64,000 bases of DNA from PALSA-693 sp963729695. Its GTDB lineage: Bacteria > Actinomycetota > Acidimicrobiia > Acidimicrobiales > Palsa-688. Of this stretch, positions 61,905-64,000 are shown piece by piece (positions within the stretch are counted from its first letter, which is position 1; the number at the start of each line of letters is the position of its first letter). Under the pieces are notes generated by a model. The model saw only the letters and a program-made list of their open reading frames with translations. It ran no database searches and had not been told where the DNA came from. The DNA lies in assembly GCA_963729695.1 (NCBI GenBank), contig CAVSOT010000003.1:682001-746000 (forward strand), read 5' to 3'. The translations under genes and the position numbers were made by a program.

Positions 61905-62804
61905 ATGAGTTCCTTGTCCGACGCTCCGACGCCAACCGTGACCGACCAGGCCCCGACGGGCCAGGCCAGCCCACGCCCCGTCCATCTCGGCCGCCCCGGA
62001 CGTTGCCGACCGCCACCTGCCTCCCGAACCGCAACAGGTCGTCTTCCGCGTGGAGGAGCTCAGCTTTTTCTACCGGGGACCCAGGCGCTACGCGATGTGA
62101 GCATGGTCATCGGGGGAAAAGAGATCACCGCCCTGATCGGACCGTCAGGGTGCGGCAAGACCACCTTCCTGCGCTGCCTCAACCGGCTCAACGACCTGAT
62201 TGCCGGCACCCGGATGGAAGGGACCGTCGAGTTCCTCGGTTCGTCCATCTACGCCCCAGACGTGCGGGCCATCGAGCTGCGGCGGCGCATCGGAATGGTG
62301 TTCCAGAAGCCCAACCCGTTCCCCAAGTCGATCTACGACAACGTGGCCATAGCTCCGAAGGCCAACGGCATCAAGGCCAACATGGACGATTTGGTGGAGG
62401 AGAGCCTGACCCGGGCCGCGCTCTGGGAAGAGGTCAAGGACAAGCTCAAGCAGAGCGCCTTCAGCCTCTCCGGCGGTCAGCAGCAACGGCTCTGCATCGC
62501 CCGGGCCATCGCGGTGCGGCCCGAGGTCATCCTCATGGATGAACCGGCCTCCGCCCTCGATCCGTTGGCCACCATCCGCATTGAAGAGCTGATGACGGAG
62601 CTGAAGAACGACTACACGATCGTCGTGGTCACCCACAACATGCAGCAGGCGGCGCGGGTGTCGGACCGGACCGCCTTCTTCAACGTGGACCAGTCCGAGG
62701 CGACCCGTTCCGGGATGCTGGTGGAGTTCGGCCCGACCGAGAAGATCTTCACGCATCCGTCCGATCAACGCACGGACGACTACATCTCCGGCCGCTTCGG
62801 CTGA
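61905..62804 (+). pseudogene. pstB: Phosphate ABC ATPase PstB with paired N-terminal frameshifts
   Basis: The ATPase core is intact: IGPSGCGKTTFLRCLNRLND (Walker A), FSLSGGQQQRLCIARAIAVR, VILMDEPASALDPLATIRIE (Walker B) and VVVTHNMQQAARVSDRTAFF. The N-terminal part VADRHLPPEPQQVVFRVEEL-SFFYRG lies in the +1 frame between about 61985 and 62085, so two compensating shifts (+1, then -1 in ccggggaccc) leave one open frame with about 30 wrong residues before the Walker A. GTG 61875 is an alternative start. Confidence 0.8.
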
Positions 62805-62807
62805 TCC

Positions 62808-63491
62808 TCAGGCTTGGCCCACGGCGGCCTCGGCCGGGGCGGCGCCGGTGATCACGAACAGGACGTGGCCGGCCATCTCCTCGGCATGGTCCGTAAGGCG
62901 CTCGTACATTCGGCTGGTGGTGCTCAGGTCGACCGCGGCGTCGACCGCGATCAGCCGCAGGTCGAGCATCCCGCCCAGGAAGCTGCGCTGCAGCTGACGG
63001 GACGAGTCGGCTTGCCGAATCACCGTGTCCGCCTGCTCGGCGTCGAGGGCGATCCACGCCGCCGCGACTCGCCGGAGCAGGTCGACGGTGGTCTCGCCCA
63101 TCTGGCTGATGGTGCCTCTGAGCTCCTCGGACAGCACGTCCTGGGCACCACCCGCCCGGGCCGCCGACCGTCGGCACAGACCGAGGCACAGCTCGGCACT
63201 ATGGCCGATGTCGCGGGCAGCCAGAATCATGCGCAGGTCGCGGGCGACCGGCGACTGCAGGGCGAGCAGGTCGAGGACGTCGGCGTCGACCGCGCCCACG
63301 ACACCGGCCGCAGTAGCGGCGCTCGCGGCGATAGCCTCGCCGGCCTCATGATCCCCGGACAAGAATGCGGCGGTGACGTCTTCGGTGGCCGTGGCCGCGT
63401 TCTGGACCATGGAGGCGGTCCGGTCGTGAAGAGCGGCGATACGATCGTGGTAGCTCTTGCGCAGCTCGGTACTCGGAACGTCATCCATCAT
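62808..63491 (-). CDS. phoU: Phosphate signalling protein PhoU
   Basis: The 227-residue PhoU has two three-helix repeats with conserved acidic motifs (SPVARDLRMILAARDIGHSA, DAAVDLSTTSRMYERLTDHA, EEMAGHVLFVITG). PhoU connects the Pst transporter to the histidine kinase and represses the Pho response at high phosphate. It converges on pstB with 3 bases between stops and is divergent from the histidine kinase gene. Unlike the pst genes it is intact. Confidence 0.93.
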   Translation of the reverse strand: MMDDVPSTELRKSYHDRIAALHDRTASMVQNAATATEDVTAAFLSGDHEAGEAIAASAATAAGVVGAVDADVLDLLALQSPVARDLRMILAARDIGHSAELCLGLCRRSAARAGGAQDVLSEELRGTISQMGETTVDLLRRVAAAWIALDAEQADTVIRQADSSRQLQRSFLGGMLDLRLIAVDAAVDLSTTSRMYERLTDHAEEMAGHVLFVITGAAPAEAAVGQA

Positions 63492-63665
63492 TCATCTCCA
63501 GTTCACTGATCCCTGGTGCCACCGTTGTCCCGCTCCCGTAGAGTACGACGTTGTCCATGTGCGGGCTTGTCCAAACCAGTCCTCGGGCCGAGCAGATGGC
63601 GAGACGCCTCGGCTCACCATCGAGGGGGATCGGTGGATGACAGTGTTCGAGGCGGGTGGCAGGTG

Positions 63666-64000
63666 ATGATCCGGCGCCGGATCGAGCGGTCGCTGCCGAC
63701 GAAGGGCGGCCCGTTGGGGGAGCTCGCCGGAGGAAGCGACGACGGCGAGGAAGGCCGGTCGGACGCGGCGACGTCGGAGGCGGGTGAACTGGGGGCCGAC
63801 GCGGGCTCGGGTACGGCCGCCTGGCTGCGAGCTGCGCTCGACTTCGTCGAGGACGGCGTGGTCGTGTGCGACGATCAGGGGCGGACGGTGTTCCGCAACG
63901 TCACCGCCGAGCGCCACTTCGGGCGGGGCGCCAGCGAGGTCCTGGCCGACGAAGCGGTGGGCGACGCCCTGCTGCTCGCCTTGCGGCAGGAGTATCCCGA
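63666..64000 (+). CDS. SenX3/PhoR-like sensor kinase (3' end outside window)
   Basis: The visible ~111 residues contain a basic start (MIRRRIERSLPTKGG), an acidic linker, and a PAS-like segment (LDFVEDGVVVCDDQGRTVFR, NVTAERHFGRGASEVL) as in SenX3/PhoR kinases. The gene runs off the window before the kinase core. Its position divergent from phoU supports a phosphate-sensing role. No TM helices are seen in this part. GTG 63663 is an equally possible start. Confidence 0.7.
   Translation, partial: MIRRRIERSLPTKGGPLGELAGGSDDGEEGRSDAATSEAGELGADAGSGTAAWLRAALDFVEDGVVVCDDQGRTVFRNVTAERHFGRGASEVLADEAVGDALLLALRQEYP

Overview
The window comes from a high-GC Gram-positive bacterium. Two WhiB-type iron-sulfur regulators, an F420/FMN-type LLM oxidoreductase, a class E sortase, a PhoU/SenX3-like pair, heavy GTG start use and GTGA/ATGA gene overlaps point to Actinomycetota. 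An acidimicrobial-type lineage is my guess and is not proven by the sequence. No rRNA, tRNA, CRISPR array or insertion sequence was recognised.

Region 1 (about 1-31.7 kb) is a contractile injection system (CIS) locus of the actinobacterial type, a phage-tail-like particle without a capsid. In order it holds: a SARP/BTAD-ATPase regulator; a LuxR-type regulator split by a -1 frameshift; DUF4255 tail terminator; AAA+ ATPase; sheath; inner tube; two small assembly-type proteins (one is DUF6760-like, 53 aa); a 948-residue Pro/Ala-rich protein; a second tube-like protein; LysM hub; spike; gp25; baseplate J; tail protein I. An accessory set follows: a lysine-rich histone-H1-like repeat protein, a duplicated cysteine-cluster protein, an FG-GAP propeller, and a zinc-ribbon/TM/discoidin-like protein. 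A PAAR-like DUF4280 tip lies on the opposite strand, followed by an FAD oxidoreductase. The segment is bracketed by two paralogous single-pass membrane proteins with Ig-like domains (1-1161 and 28215-29747). The layout suggests a particle assembled in the cytoplasm and possibly docked to the membrane. The accessory genes are the best candidates for cargo, receptor-binding or membrane-anchoring parts.

Region 2 (31.7-47.8 kb) is mostly core metabolism and housekeeping: icd, an LLM oxidoreductase, mdh, an ABC ATPase, a GH2 beta-mannosidase-like enzyme, a MoxR-like ATPase with a VWA partner, a TrkA pair, an AbiEi/DUF559-like protein behind a perfect palindrome, a macro-domain protein, a WhiB, glutamate formimidoyltransferase carrying a collagen-like repeat insert, and TatA. 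Region 3 (47.9-55 kb) has a WhiB, two AIM24-family paralogs, leuA behind a clear leucine leader-peptide attenuator, ppk1 and a Nudix hydrolase.

Region 4 (55-64 kb) has a phytanoyl-CoA dioxygenase-like gene, sortase E, a SixA-like phosphatase, an Rrf2 regulator, and a phosphate regulon (PHO box, pstSCAB, convergent phoU, start of a SenX3/PhoR-like kinase). In this stretch a putative lipoprotein, the phosphatase and all four pst genes carry single-base frameshifts (nine in about 7 kb), while intervening and neighbouring genes are intact. This is either local decay or a patch of poor consensus sequence.
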